Source of the DNA: Alloiococcus otitis ATCC 51267
GTDB taxonomy: Bacteria > Bacillota > Bacilli > Lactobacillales > Carnobacteriaceae_A
DNA length: 64,000 nucleotides
Reading direction: 5' to 3'
NCBI RefSeq assembly: GCF_000315445.1
Contig: NZ_JH992957.1
Coordinates: forward strand, 69,252 to 133,251
The position numbers and the translations under genes were made by a program. A model generated the notes under the pieces. The model was not told the DNA's origin and searched no databases. It saw only the letters and a list, made by a program, of their open reading frames with translations. This document shows positions 32,762-43,079 of the stretch, piece by piece (the stretch's first letter is position 1; each line of letters starts with the position of its first letter).

Positions 32762-34345
32762 ATGTCACAAACAAGTATCAGTCAAGAAGTAGATAAAAGG
32801 CGAACTTTTGCTATTATTTCCCACCCGGATGCTGGGAAGACAACCATCACTGAACAAATGCTTCTATTTGGAGGAGCTATCCGCCAGGCGGGGACGGTTA
32901 AGGCCAAAAAAACGGGGAAATTTGCCACCTCTGACTGGATGGAAATCGAAAAGCAGAGAGGGATTTCTGTTACTAGTTCGGTCATGCAATTTGACTACCA
33001 GGGCAAGCGGATTAATATCTTGGACACCCCTGGTCACGAGGATTTTTCGGAAGATACCTACCGAACCTTGATGGCCGTTGATGCAGCTGTTATGGTGGTG
33101 GATTCCAGCAAGGGAATTGAATCCCAAACGGAAAAACTCTTTAAGGTCTGCCGCATGCGGGGGATTCCCATCTTTACCTTTTTTAACAAATTAGACCGAG
33201 ACGGTAGGGACCCCTTGGATCTAGTGGAAGAATTAGAAGAAGTACTGGGTATTGATGCCTATGCCATGAACTGGCCAATGGGGTCTGGTCGAAACTTGTT
33301 AGGTCTTTATGATATTTACAACAACCGGGTTCAAGTTCATGACCCCGACCAGTATGAGGATGGTAGGGATTCGCTTGATCTAGATGAAGAGGGTGAAATT
33401 TTGGGCGACCACCCCATCAAAACTGACGCCCAGTACGGACAAACCCTGGAAGAAGCCCTTCTTTTGAAAGAGGCAGGCAATGACTTTGACCGGGAAAAGA
33501 TCATGGCGGGTGACTTGACCCCAGTCTTTTTTGGGTCTGCCTTAACCAACTTTGGGGTCCAAAACTTCCTAGACGCCTTTTTGGAATTTGCCCCAAAGCC
33601 TTCAGCCCAAGCAGATAAAAACCGCCGGGTCATCCAACCCAGTGATCCTAACTTTTCTGGTTTTGTTTTTAAAATCCAAGCCAATATGGATCCCCGACAC
33701 CGGGACCGGATCGCCTTCTTGCGGATCTGTTCAGGCCAATTTGAACGGGGGATGGATGTCACCCTAGCCCGGGAGGACAAGGCCATGAAACTGACCAATT
33801 CCACCTCCTTTATGGCTGAAGACCGGGAGACCGTGACCAAGGCGGTTGCTGGCGATATTATAGGTCTTTATGATACTGGGACCTTTCAAATTGGGGACAC
33901 CATTTACTCTGGCAAGGAAGGGGTAGAATTTAAGGACCTGCCCCAGTTTACACCGGAAATATTCATGAAGGTTGACCCCAAGAATGTGATGAAGCAAAAG
34001 TCCTTCCACAAGGGATTAGAACAATTGGTTCAAGAAGGAGCCATCCAACTCTATAAGACCTACCTGGGCAATGATTATATTGTAGGGGCAGTGGGCCAAC
34101 TTCAATTTGAAGTATTAGAGCACCGGATGAAACATGAATATAATTCTGACATTGAAATGCAGCCCATTGGAAGCCGAATTGCCCGCTGGATTGATCCCGA
34201 CCAATTGGATGAGAAGATGAGTTCCTCGCGAAATATGTTGGTGAAAGACCGGTTCGACCACCCCCTCTTCTTATTCGAAAATGAATTTGCCATGCGTTGG
34301 TTTAGCGATAAGTATCCGGATGTTGAGTTGAGATCCCTCTTATAG
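32762..34345 (+). CDS. prfC: peptide chain release factor 3
   Basis: A 527-residue GTPase that recycles RF1/RF2 from terminating ribosomes. The G1 motif [10 protein letters not shown]3 DTPGHEDF and G4 NKLD are intact and the C-terminal RF3 domain (from about 390) is present. ATG 32762 follows AGAAGGAG; the earlier TTG at 32744 lies before that site. It converges with clpE across a shared terminator. Confidence 0.95.
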   Translation: MSQTSISQEVDKRRTFAIISHPDAGKTTITEQMLLFGGAIRQAGTVKAKKTGKFATSDWMEIEKQRGISVTSSVMQFDYQGKRINILDTPGHEDFSEDTYRTLMAVDAAVMVVDSSKGIESQTEKLFKVCRMRGIPIFTFFNKLDRDGRDPLDLVEELEEVLGIDAYAMNWPMGSGRNLLGLYDIYNNRVQVHDPDQYEDGRDSLDLDEEGEILGDHPIKTDAQYGQTLEEALLLKEAGNDFDREKIMAGDLTPVFFGSALTNFGVQNFLDAFLEFAPKPSAQADKNRRVIQPSDPNFSGFVFKIQANMDPRHRDRIAFLRICSGQFERGMDVTLAREDKAMKLTNSTSFMAEDRETVTKAVAGDIIGLYDTGTFQIGDTIYSGKEGVEFKDLPQFTPEIFMKVDPKNVMKQKSFHKGLEQLVQEGAIQLYKTYLGNDYIVGAVGQLQFEVLEHRMKHEYNSDIEMQPIGSRIARWIDPDQLDEKMSSSRNMLVKDRFDHPLFLFENEFAMRWFSDKYPDVELRSLL

Positions 34346-34361
34346 TGGGACATTGACCAAG

Positions 34362-34396
34362 ACAAAAAAAGCGACCCAAATTTGGGTCGCTTTTCT
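34362..34396. terminator. bidirectional terminator between prfC and clpE
   Basis: AAAAGCGACCC and GGGTCGCTTTT form a perfect 11-bp stem around AAATTT; it can serve both convergent genes. Confidence 0.92.
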
Positions 34397-34427
34397 GATT
34401 GATTGAGGCTGGTTTGTTGCTTATTCC

Positions 34428-36659
34428 TTAGTTTTGGTCGCTTTCTGAGCTCTTAGCTTGACTAGCTTCAGCCTTGTTTTCGCTGACTTTGATCACACCA
34501 TCGTCGTTTAGGTCAACGAGTAAGTTGTGGACACCTGGGTTGTCCAAGTAGAATTGGGCAATTTGGTCTTCCACTTCTTCTTCGACGACACGGCGGAGAG
34601 GGCGGGCTCCCATTTTAGGGTTGTAGCCTAGGTCCACTAATTTTTCTTTAGCTGGACGGCTGACTTCAATGGTTAAGTCTCTTTCAGCAATCGCTTCTTG
34701 GATTTCATTGAGCATGATGTCCACAATGGAAATGAGACTTTCTTTAGAGAGAGAATCAAACTCTACAATGCCATCGAGACGGTTTAAGAACTCTGGTCTG
34801 AAGTAATTGGTCAAGCGGTTGAGTAGTTCATCATTTGTATCTTCATCTTTGCCAAAACCAATATTAGTTCCAATCTCATCGGTTGAGCCAGCATTACTGG
34901 TCATGATAATAATGGTTTCTTTAAAGTTGACTCGTCGTCCTTGGGAGTCGGTTAAGTGGCCGTCATCCAATATTTGAAGGAACATGTTCAAGACGTCAGG
35001 ATGGGCTTTTTCAACCTCGTCTACCAGGATAAGGCTGTAAGGTTTCCGTCTGACTTGCTCAGTAAGCTGGCCAGCTTCATCGTAACCAACATATCCAGGA
35101 GGGGAACCGATCAAACGACTGGTGGAGTGTTTTTCCATGTATTCACTCATATCGAGTCGGATCATGGCTTCCTTGCTACCGAATAGTTCCTTAGCCAGAC
35201 TTTTCGCTAGTTCGGTTTTACCGACACCAGTTGGGCCTAGGAAGAGGAAGGAGCCAATTGGGCGGTTTTTCTTACGGAGACCAATTCGGTTACGACGTAT
35301 AGCTTTGGAAACTTTTTCGACAGCCTTGTCTTGGCCAATAACTTGTTCTTCCAAGGCTTGCTCCAAGTTTTTAAGCTGGGTTTGTTCTTTTTCTTTCAAC
35401 TCACCGACAGGAATACCGGTTTTAATCTCAATGATATTGATAATATCTTGTTCGGTAACAGTAGGGGTGGTTGATTCAGGGTTTTGCTGGTCTAGCATCC
35501 CTTCGAATTTGGAAATTTGATCCCGGTAGTGGGCTGCTTTCTCGTAGTCTTCGACATCCAAGGCCTCTTGTTTAGCTTTTTCAGCTTGGGCAATTTTTTC
35601 TTTGAGCTCATCAGGGTTAGAGACCTTGATGGTCAAGTTTTTCTTAGAACCGGCTTCGTCAATTAGGTCGATGGCCTTGTCGGGTAAGAACCGGTCCATA
35701 ATATAGCGGTTGGACAAGTCGGTTGCAGCTTTTAAGGCTTTAGGGTCGTATTTAACCTTGTGGAATTCTTCGTATTTACCTTGGATACCTTTGAGGATGG
35801 TTAAGGTTTGTTCGGGACTTGGCTCTTCTACTTTAACGGGTTGCAAACGTCGCTCTAGGGCAGAGTCTTTTTCGATTTTACGGTATTCATTTAAGGTTGT
35901 CGCCCCAACCATTTGGAGTTCGCCTCTAGCTAAGGCTGGTTTTAAGATGTTACCAGCATCCATGTTACTGCCATCTGCAGTTCCGGCACCGACAATTTCG
36001 TGGACTTCATCAATAAAGAGGATAATGTTTTGTCTTTCCTTCAATTCATTGATTAATTGTTGCATTCGTTCTTCAAATTGTCCCCGGATTCCAGTTCCTT
36101 GAACCAAAGAAGCAACGTCTAAGCGGATAACTTCCCGGTCTTGCAATTTTTGAGGGACATCGGATTGGGCAATCTTGTTGGCTAAGCCTTCAACGACAGC
36201 AGTTTTACCAACACCCGCTTCCCCAATAAGGACTGGGTTGTTTTTGGTTCGTCGGTTTAGGATTTCAATAACCCGTTCAGTTTCTTTGTCTCGGCCAATA
36301 ATCGGGTCGATTTTGCCCTCTCTAGCCATCTGGGTTAGGTTAATACCATATTCATCTAAGAGTCCACCGCCACCAGCTTGACCTTGGCCTGGGCCAGCGT
36401 TTCCGCCACCCATAGCAGACTCTGGATTAATGCCTTGTCGGTTTGCGCCGTAGCCACCCAACATGGATCCAAAGAGGTCATCTAGGTTGTTGAAGTCTCC
36501 AAATGGGTCATTACGTCTCTGGTTCATCCGACCCCGTTGTTCTTGTTCTTTAATTTCGCGGTAGCATTCTTTACATAAGTCGATTTCTCTTTTTTGACCA
36601 TTAATAGCAGTTGTCAAATGAATGCTAGCTTGTCTTTGGTTACATCTTTGGCATAGCAT
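34428..36659 (-). CDS. clpE: ATP-dependent Clp protease ATPase ClpE
   Basis: A 743-residue two-ATPase Hsp100 unfoldase. The zinc finger unique to ClpE is present (C3, C6, C29, C32), followed by a Gly/Asn-rich linker. Walker A motifs are GEAGVGKTA (first) and GPTGVGKTE (second); a UVR-like coiled region lies between (about 360-390). ClpE feeds ClpP and disaggregates proteins under heat stress, and is the classic target of CtsR. Two CtsR-like operators overlap its promoter. Confidence 0.96.
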   Translation of the reverse strand: MLCQRCNQRQASIHLTTAINGQKREIDLCKECYREIKEQEQRGRMNQRRNDPFGDFNNLDDLFGSMLGGYGANRQGINPESAMGGGNAGPGQGQAGGGGLLDEYGINLTQMAREGKIDPIIGRDKETERVIEILNRRTKNNPVLIGEAGVGKTAVVEGLANKIAQSDVPQKLQDREVIRLDVASLVQGTGIRGQFEERMQQLINELKERQNIILFIDEVHEIVGAGTADGSNMDAGNILKPALARGELQMVGATTLNEYRKIEKDSALERRLQPVKVEEPSPEQTLTILKGIQGKYEEFHKVKYDPKALKAATDLSNRYIMDRFLPDKAIDLIDEAGSKKNLTIKVSNPDELKEKIAQAEKAKQEALDVEDYEKAAHYRDQISKFEGMLDQQNPESTTPTVTEQDIINIIEIKTGIPVGELKEKEQTQLKNLEQALEEQVIGQDKAVEKVSKAIRRNRIGLRKKNRPIGSFLFLGPTGVGKTELAKSLAKELFGSKEAMIRLDMSEYMEKHSTSRLIGSPPGYVGYDEAGQLTEQVRRKPYSLILVDEVEKAHPDVLNMFLQILDDGHLTDSQGRRVNFKETIIIMTSNAGSTDEIGTNIGFGKDEDTNDELLNRLTNYFRPEFLNRLDGIVEFDSLSKESLISIVDIMLNEIQEAIAERDLTIEVSRPAKEKLVDLGYNPKMGARPLRRVVEEEVEDQIAQFYLDNPGVHNLLVDLNDDGVIKVSENKAEASQAKSSESDQN

Positions 36660-36964
36660 AAACGGCCTTCCTTTCTTTATACTAAATTTCGTGATAGTGG
36701 AGTGTTTGAAAGGTGTTTGACTATCTTTGACCTTTCATGAGTCTATTATACTCTGACCTTGTTTGACTTTCAACCTTTTTTATCAAGTTTATTAAATTAT
36801 TTCAACCCCTTAAAAAGTCTGGTATGACAAGCAATATGCTTGTGATCTATATAATAATAGTTGTCCAAGCCCCAAAAAAATGGTAATCTTATTGTTGAAA
36901 GTCGATTAGTGCCTTGCTTAATTGTCTTTTATAAAATTGGATCGATATAAAGGAGAAATGAAAT
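36660..36964. other. intergenic region between clpE and ptsH
   Basis: Holds the clpE promoter/CtsR sites near its left end. On the plus strand, TATAAT at 36850-36855 with a weak ATGACA (36824-36829, 20-base spacer) is the best ptsH promoter guess. AAGGAGAAAT precedes ptsH. Confidence 0.5.
36716..36773 (-). promoter_or_regulatory. clpE promoter with two CtsR operators
   Basis: On the minus strand TTGAAA (36773-36768), 17 bases, TATAAT (36750-36745). One CtsR heptamer pair, AGTCAAA-CAA-GGTCAGA (36768-36752), sits between -35 and -10. A second, GGTCAAA-GAT-AGTCAAA (36732-36716), lies just downstream of the -10. Both match the CtsR consensus closely. Confidence 0.88.
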
Positions 36965-37231
36965 ATGGAAAAACGAGACTACCACATTACTGCTGAAACT
37001 GGTATCCACGCTCGACCTGCTACCTTACTGGTTCAAACTGCAAGTAAATTTTCTTCTGACATTAACTTGGAATACCAAGGCAAGTCAGTCAATCTTAAAT
37101 CCATCATGGGGGTTATGTCCCTAGGTGCTGGCCAAGGCTCAGATGTGACCATCAGTGCCGACGGGTCAGATGAAAAAGAAGCAATTGAAGCAATCGAAGA
37201 AACTATCAAAAATGAGGGAATGGCTGAATAA
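36965..37231 (+). CDS. ptsH: phosphocarrier protein HPr
   Basis: An 88-residue HPr of the sugar phosphotransferase system. His15 ([10 protein letters not shown]) accepts phosphate from enzyme I; Ser46 ([10 protein letters not shown]) is the HPr-kinase site that makes HPr the CcpA co-repressor. That links it to the cre sites in this window and it also donates phosphate to DhaM. It is one base upstream of ptsI. Confidence 0.97.
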   Translation: MEKRDYHITAETGIHARPATLLVQTASKFSSDINLEYQGKSVNLKSIMGVMSLGAGQGSDVTISADGSDEKEAIEAIEETIKNEGMAE

Positions 37232-37232
37232 A

Positions 37233-38954
37233 ATGGGAAACAAATTAACAGGAATTGCTGCTAGTGATGGTTTTGCCCACGCTAAGGCTTACCCATTAGT
37301 TCAACCTGATTTAACTGTTTCAAAACAATCAGTAGAAGATACAGAAGCTGAAGTTGAAAGATTTAAAGCAGCAATCGACCAAGCGACGGAAGAATTGCAG
37401 ACAATTCGGCAAAAGGCGGCTGAAAGTGTGGGCGAAGAAGAGGCCCAAGTCTTTGATGCCCACATCATGGTTCTGGCTGATCCGGACTTAAGTGACCAGA
37501 CCACCACTAAAATTAAAGAAGACCAGGTCAATGCGGCTTATGCCTTTGAAGCAGTGGCAGACAATTTTATCACTATTTTTGAAGGCATGGAAGACAACCC
37601 CTACATGCAAGAGCGGGCTTCTGATATTAAGGATATCAAAAAACGTGTGATTGCCCACTTGCTAGGTGTTGACTTACCCGACCCGTCAGCTATTGATGAA
37701 GAAGTAGTGGTGATTGCCGAGGATTTAACCCCGAGTGACACGGCTCAGTTAAACAAAAAATACGTCAAGGCTTTTGTCACTGATGTAGGGGGGCGGACTT
37801 CTCACTCAGCCATCATGGCTCGGTCACTGGAAATCCCTGCTGTGGTGGGGGCAGGTCAAATCACTAGCACGGTCAAAAAAGGCCAAGAGCTTGTGGTCGA
37901 TGGGGTGGCCGGTGAAGTCATCATCGACCCGTCTGACCAAGAGATTGAAGCAAATGAGGAAAAAGCTAGTGAATACGAAAGCATGAAGGCTGAATGGAAC
38001 AAGCTCAAAGATGAACCCAGCATTAGTAAGGATGGGGTTCAAGTCGAGCTAGCAGCTAATATAGGGACGCCCAAAGACCTTGAAGGGGTCAGTAATAATG
38101 GGGCAGAAGGCATAGGTCTCTACCGTACTGAATTTCTCTACATGGATTCCTCTGAATTGCCAAGTGAGGAAGATCAGTTTCAAGCCTACAAGGAAGTCTT
38201 AGAAGGGGTCGACGGCAAACCAGTTGTGGTCCGGACCATGGATATTGGTGGCGATAAGGAATTACCTTACCTTGACCTGCCAGACGAAATGAACCCCTTC
38301 TTGGGCTACCGGGCCTTGCGAATTAGTTTAGACCGGGATGAAATCTTTAGAACCCAAATTCGAGCCTTGCTTCGAGCTTCAACTTATGGCCAGTTGCGGA
38401 TCATGTTCCCAATGGTGTCCAACTTGGATGAATTGCGGGCAGCTAAGGCTATCGTCCAAGAAGAAAAAGACAAGCTAGAAGACCAAGGTCAAACGATCTC
38501 TGATTCCTTGCAAATTGGGATTATGATTGAAATCCCAGCAGCTGCTATGTTGGCCGACCAGTTTGCTAAGGAAGTCGACTTCTTCTCAGTTGGGACCAAT
38601 GACTTGATCCAATATACCATGGCAGCTGACCGTTTGAATGAGCGGGTTTCCTACCTCTACCAACCTTATAACCCTTCTATCCTACGCTTGATTCATAATG
38701 TAATCCAAGCGGCTCACAAAGAAGGCAAATGGGCTGGCATGTGTGGGGAAATGGCTGGAGACCAGTTGGCAGTTCCCCTCCTCTTAGGAATGGGCTTGGA
38801 TGAATTTTCCATGTCTGCTACCAGTGTCTTGAAGACTCGGTCCTTGATCTCTCGCCTTGACTCAAAAGAAATGGCAGAATTAGCTAACAAGGCTTTGACT
38901 GAGTGCACAACCCAAGATGAAGTTGTTAAACTAGTCGAAGAATATACAAAATAA
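37233..38954 (+). CDS. ptsI: phosphoenolpyruvate-protein phosphotransferase (enzyme I)
   Basis: A 573-residue enzyme I. The active histidine is H191 in [12 protein letters not shown]; the PEP-binding [13 protein letters not shown] and the C-terminal barrel motifs ([28 protein letters not shown]) are intact. ATG 37233 starts one base after ptsH; a longer frame from 37155 overlaps ptsH out of frame and is rejected. Confidence 0.97.
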   Translation: MGNKLTGIAASDGFAHAKAYPLVQPDLTVSKQSVEDTEAEVERFKAAIDQATEELQTIRQKAAESVGEEEAQVFDAHIMVLADPDLSDQTTTKIKEDQVNAAYAFEAVADNFITIFEGMEDNPYMQERASDIKDIKKRVIAHLLGVDLPDPSAIDEEVVVIAEDLTPSDTAQLNKKYVKAFVTDVGGRTSHSAIMARSLEIPAVVGAGQITSTVKKGQELVVDGVAGEVIIDPSDQEIEANEEKASEYESMKAEWNKLKDEPSISKDGVQVELAANIGTPKDLEGVSNNGAEGIGLYRTEFLYMDSSELPSEEDQFQAYKEVLEGVDGKPVVVRTMDIGGDKELPYLDLPDEMNPFLGYRALRISLDRDEIFRTQIRALLRASTYGQLRIMFPMVSNLDELRAAKAIVQEEKDKLEDQGQTISDSLQIGIMIEIPAAAMLADQFAKEVDFFSVGTNDLIQYTMAADRLNERVSYLYQPYNPSILRLIHNVIQAAHKEGKWAGMCGEMAGDQLAVPLLLGMGLDEFSMSATSVLKTRSLISRLDSKEMAELANKALTECTTQDEVVKLVEEYTK

Positions 38955-38974
38955 GGAAGTTCAACAGGGCTTAA

Positions 38975-39030
38975 ATAAACACACCCTAACTTAGCCTAGT
39001 CAGCCAGGCTGAGGGAGTGGGTGTGTTTTT
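38975..39030 (+). terminator. intrinsic terminator after ptsI
   Basis: AACACACCC pairs with GGGTGTGTT, enclosing a branched CCTAGTCAGCCAGG segment; followed by TTTTAAC. Confidence 0.75.
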
Positions 39031-39100
39031 AACTTCTTTAAACTGATTTCGTTGCCCCAAAGATAAGGCCAGCCAAAGCAGGTGAAGACTGAACTTGTTT

Positions 39101-39128
39101 TTGATAAAATTAACTTAGTGTGTATACT
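39101..39128 (+). promoter_or_regulatory. promoter ahead of the DUF1797-yqeG run
   Basis: TTGATA (39101-39106), 16 bases, TATACT (39123-39128). Confidence 0.6.
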
Positions 39129-39149
39129 GTAGAAGGGAGTTTTATTTGC

Positions 39150-39413
39150 ATGGTTTATTCTTCAGACTTGGTGTCAATAGTTAAACGGTTGAATGCCATG
39201 CGTGAAGATAAAACAAGCGTCAGACAAGTTAGACACTTTGATGTTGACGGTCAAGAGCGGTGTGTGGTTTTGTTTGATGGCTTTACAGGGAATTTTAAAC
39301 TGATCGACCCCCTGTCTGAAAAAAATAATGTATATGAATTTGACGATATTGACCACCTAGCTGTTGAAATTTTTGAACGTTTGCAGCCTAGGCATTTTAA
39401 AAAGAACGAGTGA
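39150..39413 (+). CDS. DUF1797 family protein (YktA-like)
   Basis: An 87-residue soluble protein. The C-terminal YEFDDIDHLAVEIFERLQ is the DUF1797 hallmark. Function unknown. ATG 39150 follows GAAGGGAG; the upstream GTG 39120 lies inside the promoter. It is 13 bases before yqeG. Confidence 0.75.
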   Translation: MVYSSDLVSIVKRLNAMREDKTSVRQVRHFDVDGQERCVVLFDGFTGNFKLIDPLSEKNNVYEFDDIDHLAVEIFERLQPRHFKKNE

Positions 39414-39426
39414 AAAAGGACCAGCT

Positions 39427-39969
39427 ATGTTAAGTCTATTTAAGCCTACTTATATGGTAGAATCAGTTTATAATATTGAACCCTCTGAGTTTATTAAACG
39501 GGGTAAGAAGGTGGTCTTCGCTGACTTGGATAATACCTTGATTGCTTGGAACCACCCCAAGGCAACTCAGGAGTTAATTAACTGGCTGGACCAGCTCAAT
39601 GATTTTGGCATCCAGGTTATAGTCTTATCAAATAATAATAAAGACCGGGTGGAAAAAGCAGTGGCCCACACTGGCGTAACCCACATTCCATCAGCCTTTA
39701 AACCTTGTAAAAAGGGTTTTGAGAAGGCCTTTTCCTTGGTCAACCAGCCAAAAGAAAATATTATTATGGTTGGCGACCAGGTCATTACTGATATTGTTGG
39801 AGCTAATCGATTTAAGATAGACAGTGTCTTAGTCAAACCCATCCTGGCTTCAGACGCTTGGAATACCAAGTTCAACCGGTTAATTGAATACAATATCCTC
39901 AAGCTAGTAGTCAAGTATAACCCTGATATGGAATGGAAAGATTCTTTAGATGACCATTTGAAGAAATAA
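39427..39969 (+). CDS. yqeG: YqeG-family HAD phosphatase
   Basis: A 180-residue HAD IIIA phosphatase. Nucleophile motif VVFADLDNTLIAW and the later VLSNN, KPCKKGF and MVGDQVITDI motifs are complete. Substrate is not established. ATG 39427 follows AAAAGGA; a longer frame from 39364 overlaps DUF1797. First gene of the classic yqeG-yqeH-yhbY-nadD run; aroE, often between yqeH and yhbY, is absent. Confidence 0.92.
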   Translation: MLSLFKPTYMVESVYNIEPSEFIKRGKKVVFADLDNTLIAWNHPKATQELINWLDQLNDFGIQVIVLSNNNKDRVEKAVAHTGVTHIPSAFKPCKKGFEKAFSLVNQPKENIIMVGDQVITDIVGANRFKIDSVLVKPILASDAWNTKFNRLIEYNILKLVVKYNPDMEWKDSLDDHLKK

Positions 39970-39984
39970 GATGCGAAGTTTAGT

Positions 39985-41130
39985 ATGATGAAGAAAGGCC
40001 AAGATACAGTGAACCATGAAAACCCAGATGAAGTAATTTACTGCATTGGTTGTGGGGCCCAACTCCAAAGCCAAGATCCAAACCAACCTGGTTACCTCCC
40101 TCAATCAGCCCTAGAAGGGCGGTCTGAGGATGACCTCTATTGTAAGCGGTGTTTTAGACTGAGGCATTATAATGAACTAGCGGATGTTCAAGTGACCTCT
40201 GACGATTTTTTGAACATGCTTGGGGAGATTTCCCAAGAAGAGGCCCTAGTTGTTAATGTGGTTGACATTTTAGATGTTAACGGAAGCTTTGTGCCTGGCA
40301 TTGGTCGCTTGACCGGTAACAACCCCTTGATCATTGTTGGGAACAAATTTGACCTCTTACCTAAGTCACTTAAACGGGGAAAGCTAAGACAATGGTTAGA
40401 AGAAGTTAGCTATGACATGGGGGTTAAGCCTCTAGCAGTTGACCTGATTTCTGCAGTCCGCCAAGGATCAGTAGCACACTTGCTCGACTTGATTAATGAA
40501 TACCGTGGGGACCGGGATGTCTATATAGTAGGGACCACCAATGTTGGCAAGTCCACCTTAATCAACCAGATTATCAACTTGGCCAGCCAAGAAGAAGATG
40601 TTGTCACGACTTCCTACTTCCCAGGAACCACTTTAGGAAAAATTGAAATCCCTCTTGATGATGGGCATAAACTGGTGGATACACCAGGAATCTTCCGGCC
40701 AGGCCAGGTGGTCCACCAACTCAATCCTCAAGAAGTTAAGACGGTCATTCCCCGCAAGGAGTTGAAACCCCGGACCTACCAGCTGAACCCAGGACAGTCC
40801 CTCTTTATTGGTGGCTTAGGCCGGTTTGATTATGTCCAGGGTCCAGGTAAGGCTTCTATTGTGGTCTATGCAGCTCCTTCTCTGTCCATCCACCGGACAA
40901 AAAGGGAAAAAGCTGACGACTTATACCAAAGCCAGTTAGGAAAAGACTTGACCCCACCATTTGACAGCAAGGATAAAAAAACTCTAACCAAGCGAACTTT
41001 CAAGGTCGACCAAGCATCTGATTTGGTCTACTCTGGTCTGGGCTGGGTTAAGATCAATGCTTCTGGCGTTGAAGTAGAAGGCCATATTATTCAAGGAGCC
41101 GATATTTTTATCCGTAAACCCATGATCTAA
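39985..41130 (+). CDS. yqeH: ribosome biogenesis GTPase YqeH
   Basis: A 381-residue circularly permuted GTPase needed for 30S assembly. An N-terminal zinc finger has CIGCGAQLQ and YCKRCFRLR; NKFD (G4) comes before G1 TTNVGKST and G3 DTPG, the permuted order. A second ATG at 39988 would serve equally. It lies between yqeG and yhbY. Confidence 0.95.
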   Translation: MMKKGQDTVNHENPDEVIYCIGCGAQLQSQDPNQPGYLPQSALEGRSEDDLYCKRCFRLRHYNELADVQVTSDDFLNMLGEISQEEALVVNVVDILDVNGSFVPGIGRLTGNNPLIIVGNKFDLLPKSLKRGKLRQWLEEVSYDMGVKPLAVDLISAVRQGSVAHLLDLINEYRGDRDVYIVGTTNVGKSTLINQIINLASQEEDVVTTSYFPGTTLGKIEIPLDDGHKLVDTPGIFRPGQVVHQLNPQEVKTVIPRKELKPRTYQLNPGQSLFIGGLGRFDYVQGPGKASIVVYAAPSLSIHRTKREKADDLYQSQLGKDLTPPFDSKDKKTLTKRTFKVDQASDLVYSGLGWVKINASGVEVEGHIIQGADIFIRKPMI

Positions 41131-41160
41131 AATAGTTTGACAAGAAAAGGAGGACAATAA

Positions 41161-41475
41161 TTGTCTTTAAGTAAAAAACAAGTTAAATTTTTAAAGAAAA
41201 AATCCCACACGGTTGACCCCATTTTTCAAATTGGCAAGCAGGGGATAACCGATCAAATTTTGGCTGAACTGCATGATGCGATTGAAAAAAGAGAACTGAT
41301 CAAGGTCTCAGTCTTGCAAAATTCTGCTATGACCAACAAAGAAATTGCAACCTTTATTGAAGACAATTCTGATATTAAAGTCATTGATTCTATCGGGAGG
41401 GTTTTAGTCTTGTACAAGTCCTCTTCCTATGAGAACAACCGCTTGATTTCAGACAAGGTTCGTGGAGTAGACTAG
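41161..41475 (+). CDS. yhbY: YhbY-family RNA-binding protein (YqeI)
   Basis: A 104-residue CRS1-YhbY (CRM) domain protein that associates with the large ribosomal subunit precursor. LSKKQVKFLKKKSHTVDP and FQIGKQGIT (GxxG loop) and the late GRVLVLYK are typical. It begins with TTG at 41161 after AAAGGAGG. It ends one base before nadD. Confidence 0.92.
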   Translation: MSLSKKQVKFLKKKSHTVDPIFQIGKQGITDQILAELHDAIEKRELIKVSVLQNSAMTNKEIATFIEDNSDIKVIDSIGRVLVLYKSSSYENNRLISDKVRGVD

Positions 41476-41476
41476 T

Positions 41477-42121
41477 ATGAAGCAAAAAACTCAAGCGACA
41501 GCGGTCAACCAGACCCAAACAGAAGCAGAAGAAAGACAAGGAACCCGTCGGAAAATTGGCCTCATGGGGGGGACCTTTAATCCGCCCCATTTGGGTCATT
41601 TACTGGTAGCTGAACAAGTTTATGAGGCCTTGGGCTTGGATAATATCCACTTTATGCCCACTGCAAAGCCGGGCCATGCCGCTGGTAAGGAAACCATTGA
41701 CGCCTCTTACCGCGTTGACATGGTCGATTATGCCATCGAAGATAACCCCCACTTTTCTCTTAACTTGACTGAAGTGAACCGGGGAGGGACGACTTACACC
41801 ATCGATACCATTAAAGAATTGAAAGAGGCTAGCCCTGAGACGGATTATTACTTTATTATTGGTGAAGATTCAGTTATGGACTTGGCCGAGTGGAAGAACA
41901 TTGAACAATTACTGGATTTAGTTCAATTTGTTGGTGTGAAGCGACCAGGCTACCAGGCAGAAGTAAACTTTCCTATTATCTGGGTGGACACACCAGAATT
42001 AGATATTAGTTCCAGTGACATCAGACAAAGGGTGTCAGAAGGTCAATCCATTAAATATTTGACCCCCGATAGGGTAAGAGACTATATTGAAGACAAAGGC
42101 TTGTATAAGGGTGAAGAATAA
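41477..42121 (+). CDS. nadD: nicotinate-nucleotide adenylyltransferase
   Basis: A 214-residue adenylyltransferase that makes deamido-NAD. The GGTFNPPHLGH motif binds ATP, and the later SSSDIRQRVSEG motif is intact. About 30 N-terminal residues precede the usual start, a polar extension (QTQTEAEERQGTRR). It overlaps nothing; yqeK follows. Confidence 0.95.
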   Translation: MKQKTQATAVNQTQTEAEERQGTRRKIGLMGGTFNPPHLGHLLVAEQVYEALGLDNIHFMPTAKPGHAAGKETIDASYRVDMVDYAIEDNPHFSLNLTEVNRGGTTYTIDTIKELKEASPETDYYFIIGEDSVMDLAEWKNIEQLLDLVQFVGVKRPGYQAEVNFPIIWVDTPELDISSSDIRQRVSEGQSIKYLTPDRVRDYIEDKGLYKGEE

Positions 42122-42125
42122 GGAA

Positions 42126-42707
42126 ATGAAATACACAGAAAATTATATTGAGATTAGTAGAGGAGACTTAATCAAGCGCGTAGAAGATAAGCTGAGCCAG
42201 GACCGGTTCAACCATATTCTGCGGGTTGAGGCAACGGCTTTGGAATTAGCCGACCGCTTCCAGGCTGACTCGGAAAAAGTTAGCATTGCGGCCTTGCTTC
42301 ACGACTATGCCAAGGAAGTTAATATGGATGAACTGAGGAATATTGTTATCAATGAAAACTTGGACTTGGAATTACTCGATTACGGCAACAGCATTTTACA
42401 TGGCCCAGTTGGTTCGGTTTGTGCCTATGATGAATTTGGTGTGACCGACAAGGAAATTTTAAATGCCATTTACTATCATACCATTGGTCGTAAAAACATG
42501 TCCTTGGTTGAAAAAGTCATTTTTGTAGCTGATTATACTGAACCCCATCGTGACTTCTCTCAAGCTGATGAGGCGAGAGACTTGGCCCAGGATGACTTAG
42601 ACAAAGCCGTGACTTATATTGTCAAAGAAACCCTGCTCAAGTTAATCAAAGATGACAAGTTAGTTTACCCTGGAGCTTTAGATACGTATAATAGCTTAAT
42701 TGCATAA
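42126..42707 (+). CDS. yqeK: HD-domain Ap4A hydrolase YqeK
   Basis: A 193-residue HD phosphohydrolase that splits diadenosine tetraphosphate symmetrically into ADP. HILRVEATALELAD, ALLHDYAKEV (the HD pair) and HGPVGSVCAYDEFG are the metal-binding positions. ATG 42126 follows AATAAGGAA; a frame opening at 42087 overlaps nadD. Confidence 0.92.
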   Translation: MKYTENYIEISRGDLIKRVEDKLSQDRFNHILRVEATALELADRFQADSEKVSIAALLHDYAKEVNMDELRNIVINENLDLELLDYGNSILHGPVGSVCAYDEFGVTDKEILNAIYYHTIGRKNMSLVEKVIFVADYTEPHRDFSQADEARDLAQDDLDKAVTYIVKETLLKLIKDDKLVYPGALDTYNSLIA

Positions 42708-42719
42708 GGAGTGGATAGG

Positions 42720-43079
42720 TTGAATCAAGATAAGGAAAATTTACTAGCAGTAGTAATCAAGGCTTTAGATGATAAGCGGGCCAAGGATATTGTAGCCTTG
42801 GATATGGCTGGTCTATCAATTATAACAGACTACAATGTTATAACACATGGGTCTAGTTCCCGTCAGATTAACGCTCTGGCCCAGGCTGTCTTGGATGCGG
42901 CCAGTCAGGCGGGTTTTGAGGTCAACCGGATAGAAGGCAAGGGGTCAACCAGTTGGGTCTTAATTGACTTAGGCCAAGTTGTGGTCCATGTCTTTAGTGA
43001 AGAGGAAAGAGATTTTTACCAATTGGAAAGCTTATGGACGGAAGCCCCAAGTGTGGATATTGCAGAGTGGGTTAGCTAA
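42720..43079 (+). CDS. rsfS: ribosomal silencing factor RsfS
   Basis: A 119-residue RsfS, which binds L14 and keeps subunits apart in starvation. ALDMAGLSIITDYNVI and VNRIEGKGSTSWVLIDLGQVVVH (in two parts) are characteristic. TTG 42720 is eight bases after AAGGAG; GTG 42711 overlaps that site. Its stop overlaps the next start (TAATG). Confidence 0.92.
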   Translation: MNQDKENLLAVVIKALDDKRAKDIVALDMAGLSIITDYNVITHGSSSRQINALAQAVLDAASQAGFEVNRIEGKGSTSWVLIDLGQVVVHVFSEEERDFYQLESLWTEAPSVDIAEWVS

